Shown: one piece after another, positions 40,169 through 51,649 of the stretch | Layout of the letters: every line of letters begins with the position of its first letter | Position numbering within the stretch: the first letter of the stretch is position 1 | Assembly (NCBI GenBank): GCA_023052935.1 | Contig: CM041294.1 | Coordinates: 96,293,616-96,357,615, forward strand | Length of the DNA stretch: 64,000 nucleotides | Direction: 5' to 3' | Origin: Piezodorus guildinii | Lineage: Eukaryota; Arthropoda; Insecta; Hemiptera; Pentatomidae | Made by a program: the position numbers and the translations under genes | The notes under the pieces: model-generated | Told to the model about the DNA's origin: nothing | The model's database searches: none | The model's input: the letters and a program-made list of their open reading frames with translations, nothing else

Positions 40169-40690
40169 GTCAACTAGATTTTATTGTCTGCTCTTTATAA
40201 AGAGAGCGAATATTCATGGGACCTTTTAATTATTTTTGTCACTACAATAAGAAAGTGTGTAGCTATGAAATTCGTTTTGAAATTTTACGTATTGTTTCTG
40301 TGAATCAAACAAATGTATTTATATTATCAACTAAGAGTAAACAATAGTTAACTATAAAGACTGATAAATAAATAATTTTTATTTCGGTATTTTCTATTTT
40401 TCAAAAAAAAAAAAAATCTATTGGGGTCCTGGCTGGTCAACTAGATTTTATTGTATATTCTTCATAATGAAAGTGAATATTCAATTGACCTTTTATTTAT
40501 TTTTGGCACTATATTAAGAAAGTATCTAATTATAAGATTTGTTTTGAACTTATACTTATTCTGTCTGTGAATTTAAGAAATACATTTATATTATTAAATA
40601 CGTCTAACAATATTTAACTATAAAGACTGATAAATAAATAACATTTAAATCTTTATTTTAGTATTTTACGTTTCAAAAAAAAAAAAAGTT
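40169..40690 (+). repeat. Tandem pair of ~267-bp A-tailed repeats
   Basis: Two direct copies start at 40,169 and 40,436 with 'gtcaactagattttattgt' and both end in 'tttcaaaaaaaaaaaaa' (A-runs at ~40,402 and ~40,676). A third, inverted partial copy is at 26,040-26,110. Both copies ending in A-runs suggests a retroposed sequence. Confidence 0.7.
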
Positions 40691-41110
40691 TTTAGGCACG
40701 GTTTTTCTTCTCAGATTTAGCAAGGTCAGAGAATTCTAATTCCAACCATTTCCTGGATAAAATATCTATTAAATATCGATCTATTAAAATTTGAGTTTCT
40801 TAAGATTTTTATATCAAATTTATGTGGCCGCAAGAAGAAATACTATGAAACTACAAGAACCGAAGGAAGGTTAGGTTAAAACTATTGGTCAAAACATTAA
40901 TGTGATTCAAGACGTACTAAATGAACCATTAAAAATGCAAAAAATCAAGAAAACAATAAATTAATGGTGATACATTATGGGGTTAGATGCTTCTGCCGTA
41001 TAGTAGGAAATATAGTACCTTTTGGAAATAAATAAATGTGGATTTAGTACCTTTTGGAATGAAATGTTATTTTCAAATACTTTTTTATAGGATTTCTATG
41101 TTTTTCAGAC
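40691..41110 (-). repeat. Unclassified dispersed repeat RX
   Basis: Inverted match to 24,000-24,480; also contains a repeated phrase 'tagtaccttttgga' (41,013 and 41,045). Confidence 0.5.
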
Positions 41111-42400
41111 AGATGACATATTAAGATAAAAGTAAACCATTAGTAAAAATATGTCAAAATATCTATTTCGGAAAAAAATGTCCTTTATTACTTTTTTGAA
41201 ATCAACGTCTTAATGAATGAGCCATGTATGTTCCTGGATCCATTCTTAGAGAATGAATACTTTACACCCAATTAGTTCTTCTCCAAAATACCCTTTGTAA
41301 TATATGAACAGTTTTAATGTTTTATTCAAGTAAAGTGGCAATATTTTTAATGGTTCATACTAATCTACTTATATCATTATTAAGAATTACCTTATTCTAC
41401 ATGGCCTTTCTTTAAAATTGAGATGTTGAGCTTCAAAAGGTGATATTATCCACTATAGAAAATTTCACAGGAAGCGGAAAAACCTCTCCTTACTATATTA
41501 TTAAACTATCTCATTTGATTAATATCGTATTACAATCTAGAATTGTTTTTTTACAATATTAATAACACTATTTTAAAATCATAGTGTTGGGATGAGTGAC
41601 ATTAAAACGAAATAAAAGAAAGATGGGCTAATGTAGACTCGATCCCGTTTCGAAAAGAGCTGGTCTTGGGTACTTAACATTAAAATAAATAAAAAATTAG
41701 GTAATATTAAATAAAAAGATAAAATTGAAAGTAAACAAAATAAATAAAAGTTTAATAAAAAATGAGGAAAATTTACAAGAAAAAAAAATCAGTTGATTTA
41801 TAAAAAAAAATTAAAAAAATCTTCTATTAACCTAACTGTAAAAAAATAAGTTTTAAAATTGGGTTAGTATGTTAGTACTACTACGAATGGTACAAAAAAA
41901 TGAATAAATATAATGAGATAAAATATATAGGATAGTTCATCTCTCCATAAATTCTTTGGTTCCGAAACGACGGGTAGGCGATTATGGAAGGACGGTGATC
42001 CTCTGGAAGGACGTTTATCTTCAAAAAGACGACACGAAGTCCTGATCGAAAAATGGTTTGAAGATGCCAAAGGAGAGAAGTGTGCTCTCAGCTTACTAGT
42101 GTGATCGGTACTGGCCTGAGGGCAAGGGGGCATTGTTATCTGGCTAATCCCTAACTACACTATTGAATAGAAGCGTAAATTAACAACAAATATAAATATT
42201 TTCCTCATTCAAAAAAAATATAAATATAAAATATAAATTAACTTTTAAATTCTTAACAAAATATATACAGGTAAAAAAAAATAAAATAAAAAAATAATGT
42301 CCAGGCTCAAACACATAAAATGAAATGTTTTATTATTATTTGGAACAAAATTAAATGTGAAATTAGAACTTTTAGAAACTAATTGTGTTTCTAAATAATG
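41111..42400. other. AT-rich, no supported gene
   Basis: Includes A-rich low complexity at 41,690-41,830. 41,950-42,130 is GC-richer and is open on both strands for a short distance, but no domain is recognisable. Confidence 0.35.
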
Positions 42401-43265
42401 AGTGTTTATTTGAAAAAATCAAACGGAAGCATTAAATGAAGGCTTAGGCTTGCCTTGAAATCCTGATAAAGACCCGCAACGCGAGAACTATTGTTTTAGT
42501 AGCGTTGATGACATACAAAGCATTCAGCCACCCGTAGTCGCACCTAAAAATATGTAGTTTACAAATAACAAGAATTTATTCTCACTGAATAGAGCCTTAT
42601 AGAACGCATACATCCTCTATTAGTTCCATAAGTACTCCTTTATTTGCCCAATTTTCTCAATACTTCAAAGTTTCATAAGTTGTTCTCTTTCAGATTTTCA
42701 ATAAAGCTACATCTTAACATTTGCCTCAAGATATTTTTATATTCACTATGACATGGAACATCATTATCAGACCTAAATCTCAGACCCTGGCCCGACTTCC
42801 TGGGCAGAGCTTGATCGGCTGTCCTTCCCCCTTCTCCTGGGAGGAGCACTATCAGATTGCCGACGAACGAGGAACACGCTTAGACAATTAGCCCCTTCCC
42901 GCCCTATAAGATGGCCTGTGGATCCTTATTATCTCCTAATAGGGGCTTTATACTCAGCTCGATCTAAACAGCTCACGAGCCGTACACCCATCCATTCTTC
43001 TTCTAACTCAATCGCTTCGTGTCATTCTTCTGTAATCATGAACACGATAAAATTATAGACTTTCTGATTAGATATTTATGGTTCATTTTATTTTAGTATC
43101 TTGAATAGGAAGTGTTGGATGGAGGGGTGAAAACGCGTTTAATCTCAGCTTTGTACCATAAATACAGATCGTTATGTGCTCTTTGTAAAATTGGAATAAT
43201 TGAGACGTTGAGTTTTAAGAAGTACAAACGGAATTTTTTTAAGAAATTGATATTTTAATATTTTT
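42401..43265. other. Unclassified; GC-richer island 42,770-43,030
   Basis: The island contains 'cttcctgggcagagcttgat', 'cttctcctgggaggagca' (an inverted CTCCTGGGAGGAG) and 'cagctcgatctaaacagctc'. No ORF or repeat partner in the window. It may be part of a single-copy LTR or regulatory region. Confidence 0.25.
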
Positions 43266-43269
43266 GTTT

Positions 43270-43735
43270 GACAGTTAGATTTCGACTATGACCGAGAAAA
43301 AGAGAGCCGTCCTAGTATAGGAGAGAAGAGTACTAAGGAAGAGTTTTGGTACAGCCAAGGATCAGAATCAGTGTCGTTGCTTTCAGCACCAGGATCAGGC
43401 GGCTGGGTCAAGTTGAAATAATGGGTCTTGTAGGCCACCAAGAATACCACTAAATGGTGAACTAGGAGGTATATCCAGGCTAAGATGGTCGGACGATATA
43501 TAGGAAACTGGGGATCAGGGATTGTATTATAATTTTACAAAAAACCTTATTCTGGAATATCTTCGTTGTTCATCGTTCAAATTGTGTTTTGTATACTTTA
43601 AGGCCGACCACCATAGGGAGGAGCGATACACAGGGAAAATTAACGGATGCAGCCAAGAGGTGCTTCAAGCAGCGAGTAACCACCACATAGATTACATCTT
43701 AGTTTTATTCCATTACTTGCCCTTACGAGAATGAT
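43270..43735 (+). pseudogene. RTE-like C-terminal fragment (tentative)
   Basis: Plus-strand pieces read RIRRLGQVEIMG, then further on a basic/aromatic stretch ending in RWSDDI. This follows the RLRWLGHV.RM...R.R.RW.DDV pattern C-terminal to RT in many non-LTR elements, though it is not close to the RTE at 48 kb. Short and broken. Confidence 0.45.
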
Positions 43736-43859
43736 TAATTTTGAAACGAGAAAAATGCACAATAAAAAAAACAAAATATCATTTTGATTTTTTAAAAAGA
43801 ATTAAATAAAAATGTAAAAAAAACAACATTATGTTAGTGGGTTAGTATTTACACTATGA

Positions 43860-44229
43860 ATCTAAAATTATTAAACGCCTTACTTACTCTCATATAAGAC
43901 GAGAAACTGCACGACGTTTTCGACTACACTTACTGAACAAACGTTCTTCTACTTAACTGCAAAAGACTCATCTACATGACTATCATAAGGCCGATATGGA
44001 CTTACGGAGTTGAGCTTTGGGGCTCTACTAAACCATCGAATTCTTCCCGTATCCAATCCCTACAATCCAAAATCCTTCGTAAAATCTTCAATGCTCCTTA
44101 CTTTGTCACGAAAAAACGCATCAACGAAGACCTTAATGTTCCGTATGTTGCTAATTTGGCCCGATCTAGATACCATTCCTTTCATGACAAACTCCATTCC
44201 AACCCTTTTCTTTTTAACCTAGTATATTA
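43860..44229 (+). pseudogene. Jockey-clade ORF2 C-terminal region
   Basis: The best-preserved Jockey piece here: an 84-codon frame (from 43,976) with IIRPIWTYGVELWGSTKPSN, then RIQSLQSKILRKIFNAPYFV and LHSNPF. The segment lies C-terminal to RT. The frame is cut at ~44,215 by a MITE, and the Jockey sequence does not resume on the other side. Confidence 0.85.
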
Positions 44230-44937
44230 ACAATATTTTTTTTTTAAAGACATTTCTAGTTTTTAAAATACATGATGTGTAATGAAAGCCAAAATAAAGC
44301 TCCATGGAATTATTTTTTGTCTTTCTTATTATTACTTCTAATAATACTTAATGCCTGCTTAAGTACTACTGTCCGTAACTGAAGGTGTATGAAACGATGT
44401 GCTGGGAATTTCTAAAAAAAATTCAAATTGCTATATCTTAAACATATATGAGGAGAAAAAAAATTAAAAAGAACAGTATAAATGTATTATTATGGTAATT
44501 CAAATTACGCTTGTATCTTCTCTATATATTCTTTTTAAGAATGTGTCAAAAAACTAACGAATCACAAGTGGACTGGCCTGAAGACATCAAGGATAGTTTT
44601 GAATAGTTAATACAAATAATCATAATTGCCGTACTTAATATATTTCAGAAATACATATATACTGTTTATTCTAATTTGTTCTTTTTATCTTGTATATGTT
44701 AAAGATATAGCAATATGAATATTATGATTTTTTAGAAATTCCAAGCACATCGTTTCATACACTTTCAGTTACCAACAATAATACTTAAGCAGCCGTTTAA
44801 GTTATAATAAGAGAGACAAAAAATAATTCCATGGAGCTTTATTTTGGTTTTCATTACACATCATGTATTTTAAAAACTAGAAATGTCTTTAAAAAAATTA
44901 AAAAATATTGTTAATATACTAGGTTAAAAAAATAAAA
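44214..44937. mobile_element. MITE with ~240-bp terminal inverted repeats
   Basis: Left arm 44,214-44,460 and right arm 44,690-44,937 are inverted copies ('aacctagtatattaacaata', 'ttttaaaatacatgatgtgt', 'agctccatggaattattttt', 'gaaacgatgtgct'). About 230 bp of AT-rich sequence lies between. No coding capacity. It sits in the Jockey fragment. The target duplication is not resolved. Confidence 0.85.
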
Positions 44938-45780
44938 ATTAAAAAAATTAAAAATGCATTATTTTTTTTTATTGGAAACATTTGGTTTTCATTTTTATTT
45001 AATATTGTAGGGAGTTAATGCTACTAAAATACCATGATACAATTTGATCGATCAGTGTTATATCGATTTAAAGATTTGACGCCATATTTTTTAATATTAA
45101 TTTAGGCAAAATCCTAAAATATGCCTCACGTTTTATAATTTATCTTTTCTTGTTTCATAGGAATAAAAATTTAAAAAAATATTTACAGGATAAGTATCGA
45201 AAATATATTATTACATTAAGTTAAATTTGTCGATTTTTTGCCTTTAAACAATAATTCGTTGTGAATTCTGTAAACGTCGTAAATTCCTGAGTAAGGCAAT
45301 CATAAAAGCAGAAAACTCTGAAGAAGCATATAATAGATCATTTCTATCGATTCGAATGCTCCATATAGAGTAAAATGATCAAATACGAAAAAATGTATGA
45401 AATCAGTAAGTTTGAAAAATAATTAAAAATATTAAAAATTGTAGCGAAAGTAATTTTACACTCACCAATAAAGGACATTCTCTACTCATAAATGAAAAAA
45501 GAATTTTTAATTTATGTTGATTAGATCAAAAGTTGTAGTATTTTGGCCACTAAATCGTGATATTTTCCCACTGTGCGACGGGTAGAAAGAACGACGATCT
45601 CAGGTTGGATGACGATTTATGTTGAATTAACGATTTTTTGTAATTCGACGAAACGATGTATTGATAAAAAATGAAGGTTAAAAAGATGCCTCACGAAAAC
45701 AATAAAAAAATCTTGATTCCCGGTAGCTGATTTGAACGGAACTCTCAGAAGGGATGGTTAGGGATGTATGTTATCTAGAT
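44938..45780. other. AT-rich, no gene
   Basis: No recognised repeat; ends with the 8-bp target site of the hAT-like element. Confidence 0.4.
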
Positions 45781-45869
45781 CAGCGGTTGCCAACTAGAGT
45801 TCCGCACACCCCTGGCGGTCCGCGAATATGTCATTGGGGAACAACTTTTAATTACATTAACGTAAAATA

Positions 45870-47454
45870 CACTGCCAGAAAAAATTAAAGGATCACTTAC
45901 AAATAATTATATTATTATTACATAAGAGATAAAAACAGGAATTCCTTTGTCCCAGACTGGACTTTGTCTTGTATCTTATCAAGTTAATCCTCTACCTGTT
46001 TATATTCCCACCTGTTTATGGAGAAAAGGGTCAGTTAATCCTCTTCTTTTCTTTCTTCCTATCAGTAAATGGTTAGTTGTTAGCAACGATTCATCTTTTG
46101 GAGATTTTCTAACATTTAAGAGTCTTTAGTTTTTACTTGTGAGTTCAGTAAGAACGTTGTGATGGCCAACAGAAGAGCATTGACCGAAGAGGTATCAATT
46201 CGTGCTGTTGCTTTGAGTGAAGAAGGGTTTTCTCAAAGGCATATTGCGCAACGACTCTAGCGTTCACAATCCGTTGTGTCCAGGGTGCTTAATAGGCACC
46301 GTCAAACTGGAGGGCATACAAAAAGAGTCGGACAAGGCCGTCCGAGGTCAACTTCCTACCGTGACGAGGGATTTTTGCAACTGCATGCTCTTCGGGATCG
46401 CCGATCAACTGGTAACAGTCTGCGTGGTCTCCTCTAGAGGTTCAGGGATGTGCAAATTTCAGAGCGAACCGTGAGAAGACGACTCAACGATTATGGATTG
46501 ACCTCCCATCCTTCAGCTACTGGACCTCTTCTCTCCAGGGAACACCGGGTTGAGCGCTTGAGGTTTGCTCGGGAGCACCTAAACTGGACTCAGGAAGATT
46601 GGAGCCTCGTATTATTCAGCGATGGGTCAAGATTCTGTCTCCGATCTCCAGATGGACGGGAAAAGGTATGGAGAAGGTGGGGAGAGAGGTATGCTCCATG
46701 CACTTTTTCTCCAAGGGTTGCGTTTGGTGGTGGGTCAGTGTTGGTGTGGGGAAGGGAGCATAAATTTAAACTCCCGTACAGAGTTGGTTCTTGTGAACCG
46801 TCTCTCTATAACTGCTGACAGGTACATTTGGGAGGTACTTGAGCCACATGTAATACCTTTCGTCATAAATATCGCAGGTAACTTTATTTTTATGCACGAT
46901 AATGCCCGACCTCACGTTGCTCGATCAGTGCAAAATTTCCTCAGACAAGAAGAAATCGACGTTATGGTGTGGTCACCCGGAAATCCAGATTGGAACCCAA
47001 TAGAGCATGTATGGGACATGCTTGGAAGACGTGTCCGCATCCGAGACCCACAAAATTTGGTAGATTTAAGGGAAATGTAAGCGGAAAGAGTGGAACAACA
47101 TCCCTGAACAACATGTAAGAGCCCTGGTCGCTGGAATAGGCAGGATAATGGAAGAAATTATCAGAGCTAGAGGTGAGAATACTAATTATTGATCGTCTTC
47201 TTCGAATTCTTCCTTTTTATTCAGTTTTGTTATTTCATTTAATTTCAAAGATTTACTTTTTTATTTTGAGACTGTTGGACATTTTTATTTTTTGATTTGT
47301 TTTCCTATTAAAAATTTCTAGAAAAGAATTTTTCATTTTTTATTACCCTTATAATAAATTGTGACTTCCAAAGAAAAGAATATTTTCAAAAATACCCTAT
47401 ACAGTTCAGTAATTTCAAAATATTGAAGTGATCCTTTAATTTTGTCCGGCAGTG
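45870..47454 (+). mobile_element. Tc1-type DNA transposon
   Basis: 1,585 bp. Terminal inverted repeats CACTGCC.GA.AAAATTAAAGGATCACTT at both ends (about 28 bp, two or three mismatches), flanked by TA at 45,868 and 47,455. Size, ends and TA target are typical of Tc1. It carries one decayed transposase gene. Confidence 0.92.
46162..47192 (+). pseudogene. Tc1-type DD34E transposase, inactivated
   Basis: Begins MANRRALTEEVSIRAVALSE. An N-terminal helix-turn-helix pair (paired-like DNA binding) precedes a DDE catalytic domain: LFSDGSRF (first Asp), MHDNARPHVA (second) and NPIEHVWDML (Glu), with 34 residues between the second and third. All three catalytic residues survive. Broken by TAG at 46,258 and 46,435, a frameshift near 46,750 (after VLVWG) and another near 47,080, after which 'aacaacatccctgaacaaca' continues the C-terminus to the stop at ~47,192. 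The protein would bind the inverted repeats and cut and paste the element; this copy cannot make it. Confidence 0.9.
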
Positions 47455-47749
47455 TATTTGTGAAGCCTTGGCTTTTAATAGGAATCACACGATCTACTCA
47501 GAGAAATTTAACATTCTAAGTGATATAATTGCTTTTGTTTACTGACAGGTGCCTGTAATTGCACAATCACAATATTAAAATTGATGATTTTCTAAGTTTC
47601 GAAAATAAGGAGGTTAAGGAACAGAAGATGTATGATGTATCGCATAAATAATGAACAATATTTTATTTCTTTATGAACATTTGGATAAATAACTTTTAGT
47701 ATAAGTTTTAGGTTATTTTTATTCATTTAAAGTAATTTTATGCTTTATG

Positions 47750-47880
47750 TGGTTGTCCTAAATTTTTCCTATCCAGGTTTAGTTAGGAAAGGGATCTTTA
47801 AATTAGGACGGCATAACGAAGCATTTTTTACTTCCTTTAAAAAACCCTAGGACTATCTGCCAAGTTCAACGTTAAATTTT
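47750..47880 (-). repeat. SINE family 2 fragment
   Basis: 'gtcctaaatttttcctatcc', 'aggacggcataacgaagcat', 'aaccctaggactatctgcc'; same text as 37,890-38,040. Confidence 0.6.
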
Positions 47881-48017
47881 AGTAATTCCCTTCTAAACTT
47901 CTAGAGCCTGGTTCTTCTTTCTTCATTTCCATCTTCCTCACTAGACCGTTTCTAGAATAAAGAGTTTTGTTAGAGGTATTTTGCATGCACTGTAAGTGAT
48001 AAATTTATACACTTAAA

Positions 48018-48065
<48 letters not shown>

Positions 48066-48253
48066 TAGGATTTTGGTGGTCCTTGACGTTGAAATGATTG
48101 ACTGAAGGGGTCAGCGAAAAAGTTGTTAGGAAGCACTGATTTAGATAATTACTTCACTATTTATTAATACTATATACATAAGTAAAACATATATACTTTC
48201 CTCGTTTCATTTTATTTGATTTAATTTTACAAAATTAAAAATAATGTAAATTA

Positions 48254-51200
48254 ATAATAATAATAGGCTTACCGAACCGAAAGGTTCGATGCCGATACCA
48301 CCAAACTTCGCCTGCACAGACTCGTCCAATGTTCACCGGTCAAGCCCAAGCCCCCGAGATCAGCCTTAATGCAATCCTCCCATCGACGCTTCGGCCTACC
48401 TTTCGGACGCCTACCAGTCGGTTCAGCGAATACCAACTTTCTCGGAATCCGTTCCTCACTAAGCCCAACAACTTTACGCGCCCATTTGAGTCTCCGCGAT
48501 GCTATCAACTCAATTATATTCACAGGGTACAAACTCCGCAACTCCGCGTTGTGCAACCTTCTAAACTCCCCAGTGGCCTCATCTCTCTTCGGACCAAATA
48601 TTTTACGCAGTACCTTATTCTCGAAAACCTTAAGCCGTTGTTCATCCTTCAAAGTAAGCGGCCACGTTTCGCATCCGTAATGAACCGTTGGAAGAATAAT
48701 AGTTTTATAAATTTTAACCTTTAAGTTTTTAGACAGAAGCCGCGAGCTAAGCAATTTAGCAACCGAATAATAACACGCATTTCCCACATTTAACCGGGAC
48801 TTTATTTCTTCCTGGATTTCATTTTTTCTTGTTATCATTGAACCTAAATACTTGAATTTCTCTACGTGTTCAAAAGTATGACCTGAAATATTAATATCAT
48901 CAAGATCGCCACCATTTCTGCAACTAATCATATATTTCGTCTTATCGGTATTTAATTAGAGACCTATTTGTTTACCGGTTTTTATTAACACACTTGTATT
49001 TAGTTGTATAGTTTCCGTGTCTTCACCTTGTAGTACCAAATAATCGGCATACCCCAAAACCGGAATCTTGTCACCCATATTTAAGCCTTTTTCGGTACAC
49101 ATCACCTTTTCTATAACATATTCTAAGGCTATATTAAACAAAACAGGTGAAAGGGAGTCACCCTGTTTCAAACCCGATCGCACCTCAAATCTCTCGGAGT
49201 AATTATGACCGATTCTAACTTTATGAAATGTTTCAGACAAACACATCTCTACTAGGTTTACTAACTTTTTAGGTATCCCCTGTTCAATCATGATGTGATA
49301 TAGCTTTTGACGGTCTATGGAATCATAAGCCTTTTTAAAATCGATATAAAGTTGATGGACTACACCGTTGTATTCCAGCTTCTTCTACAATATTTGACGT
49401 AAGGAAAATATTTGATCAATAGTCGAGCGATTCCGCCTAAAACCACATTGGTAGTCTCCGATAATTTCCTCAGCGTATTCCGTGATTCGGCTAGTTAGTA
49501 TTGACGATAATATTTTATAGCATACTGGGAGAAGAGAGATCCCACGATAGTTGTTACAATCCGTCCTCGGTCCTTTTTTGTGAATCGGAATAAGTATTGA
49601 TTCTTTCCATTCTTCGGGTATTTTTTCATTTTCCCAGATTTTTTTAACTAAAACATGTAATTTGGCAACGCCCGCTTCTCCACATCCTTTGATTAATTCA
49701 CTCGTGATATTATCATTTCCTGCAGCTTTATACCGTTTTAATTTTCCTATCGCGATTTCAACTTCCTCTTTACTCGGTGCGTCTATCCATGGTTCAGCGC
49801 TCTGGTATTCAGAGGGAGATGATTGATTATTATTTTCCGTATTTAGAATGCCGTCAAAGTGTTGTTTAAATTTATTTAATATCTTAGTCGGATCCGCAAT
49901 TATGTTGTTATTCGCATCTTTAACCCCATTCAATAGAGGTTCAAATCTTTTACGCGATTTGTTTATATCTTTGTACATCTCTCTTACGTTATTTTCGCTT
50001 CTTTGTTTTTCTATTTCTATTATTTTGCCTTTAAGATACTCTCTTTTCTTATTTTTTAAGAATTTTGAAGTTTCGTTTTTTACTAACCGAAAGTAAGCCA
50101 CATTATTATCGCTTGGATTATTTAAGGAATTCAGTTTAGCGGTTTTTCTTTTTTCACACATATTTTGACAATCCCTGTCGAACCAAGGTTTGTTCTTTTT
50201 ATTTTCGATTTGCCCAAGACATAAGTTACCGACCTCTTTAATATTATCCCTGATCCCTTCCCATAATTTGTTTACATCTTCGTTTTCCTCGTCTGAAGAT
50301 TCCAAAGCATCGAACCTATTTTTTACTTCTATCGCGAATTGTTTTCTAATTTCGGGGTTGTTCAATTTAACAACATCAAAATTCTCGGGATGAATATAGT
50401 TCGGTGTTCTCTTTTTTGTATTTAGTTTTTGTCGAAGTTTCGCGATTACTAATTCATGATCAGATCCGCATTCTGCACCACGATACGATCTCACGTTAAT
50501 TATGCTACTTTGCCATCTGTTTTCTACTAAAATATGATCTATTTGATTCCGAGTTTGTCCATCCGGCGATGTCCACGTATACTTATGAATGTCCTTATGT
50601 TTAAACGTAGTACTTTTGATTATTAGGTTTTTCGAAATGGCAAAGTTTATTAGTCGGGTCCCATTATCATTACTATATTCGTGCAAACTTTCTCTACCGA
50701 TTGTAGGGCGATATACTTCTTCCCTTCACCCATATATATTTTAATGTAATTTCGCGGTAACTTATCGTAAACCGACTCTAGTTTATCATAAAATTCGCAT
50801 TTTACTTCATCATCACTATCTTCGGTGGGAGAATGAATGTTAATAAACGCGATTTTAGACCAACGACCCTGAAATATAGCAACCGATATTCTTTCACTAA
50901 AGAACTGTACATCCCGTAATGCGGAAAGAAATCTATTCCTAATCAGAAACCCGGTACCTAAACAATAATTAACGCTCCCCCCGTACCAAATAGTATACTT
51001 TCCTTCTGTTAACGAACCCCTGGCCAGCGAACCTCTTGTAATGCAACGATATCTATATGGTACCCCTTAACTTCATTCGCGACCAACTTTAACCCACCTG
51101 CCGTATTTAAACTTCTAACGTTCCACGTCCCTATTGTTATATCTCTACTTTTCATCTTGCGCCTAGATTCCTCTGAAGCAGTCCCCACCCGGAGACCCGA

Positions 51201-51468
51201 ACGGGGGACTAGTTTGCTTCCGGATAATGGGCGTTTCACCTCAGAGGAATCCATGACTGTTTGTGGTATTTTGTGAACTAAAATATGTGAATAGGGCGTT
51301 CGAACCTACGTCCACACCCTCCAGCTAGCCTGGAGGGCCGCTCTCATTGTTGGTCAGCGAGTCCATCGGACTTAGCCGGGAGGAGCTTCCGAGGAAATTC
51401 CACCGACCATCCCCACATCCGCTACCCGTGGGACGCTCCCCATACGCGGTAATGAGATCCGCGCGAGG
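48254..51468 (-). mobile_element. RTE-clade non-LTR retrotransposon, full length
   Basis: 3.2 kb on the minus strand, the usual size of RTE elements. It is flanked by an 11-bp duplication AATGTAAATTA (48,243-48,253 and 51,469-51,479) and ends in a short (ATT)n tail at 48,254-48,265, as RTE elements do instead of poly(A). A GC-rich 5' leader (51,260-51,468) precedes one long ORF with endonuclease and RT. Decayed fragments of the same family are at 2.45, 38.9 and 60.7 kb. Confidence 0.9.
48269..51254 (-). pseudogene. RTE endonuclease-reverse transcriptase, inactivated
   Basis: Order from the N-terminus: MDSSEVKRP... then the AP-endonuclease start GTWNVRSLNTAG and LQEVRWPG (51.0-51.2 kb); QIDHILVENRW and AECGSDHELV (50.5 kb); RT with NYRGISLLPVCYKILS, then FKKAYDS, then GLKQGDSLSPVLFN, then the catalytic box; C-terminal YLGSMIT...YGCETW and RPKGRPKRRWED. 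Damage: a frame break at ~51,005; a small deletion with frame change at ~50,725, where the DFNA endonuclease motif should be; TAG at 49,385; TAA at 48,956. The RT box reads GYADYLVLQ, so the second catalytic Asp is Tyr (GAT to TAT) at ~49,060. It cannot be active. Confidence 0.92.
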
Positions 51469-51479
51469 AATGTAAATTA

Positions 51480-51649
51480 CATAGAAAAAAAATAATGTTC
51501 AGGCTTAAATTGTGATGAGGTCATTATAAGCCGATGAAACAACTTTGTATACCTCATCATATCGCATTGATACAATAGCGAATCGCCTTTAACAACATTT
51601 TTAAAAAAATAACAAAAAATTGCATAAAATTAATCCTACCAAATCCAAA
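51480..51649. other. Short AT-rich stretch, nothing recognised
   Basis: No ORF or repeat match. Confidence 0.4.

Larger units (their letters stand above)
45781..48138. mobile_element. hAT-like non-autonomous element containing a Tc1 element
   Basis: Left end CAGCGGTTGCCAAC, right end (complement) CAGTGCTTCCTAAC. Flanks are ATCTAGAT (45,773-45,780) and ATTTAGAT (48,139-48,146), an 8-bp target duplication with one mismatch, as hAT elements make. Removing the nested Tc1 leaves about 770 bp with no transposase. A SINE-family-2 piece (47,750-47,880) and a (TA)n tract (48,024-48,061) also lie inside. Confidence 0.7.

Noticed and set aside
41864..42133. 89-codon minus-strand ORF
   Set aside because: Low-complexity C-terminus and an equally open opposite strand; no motif.
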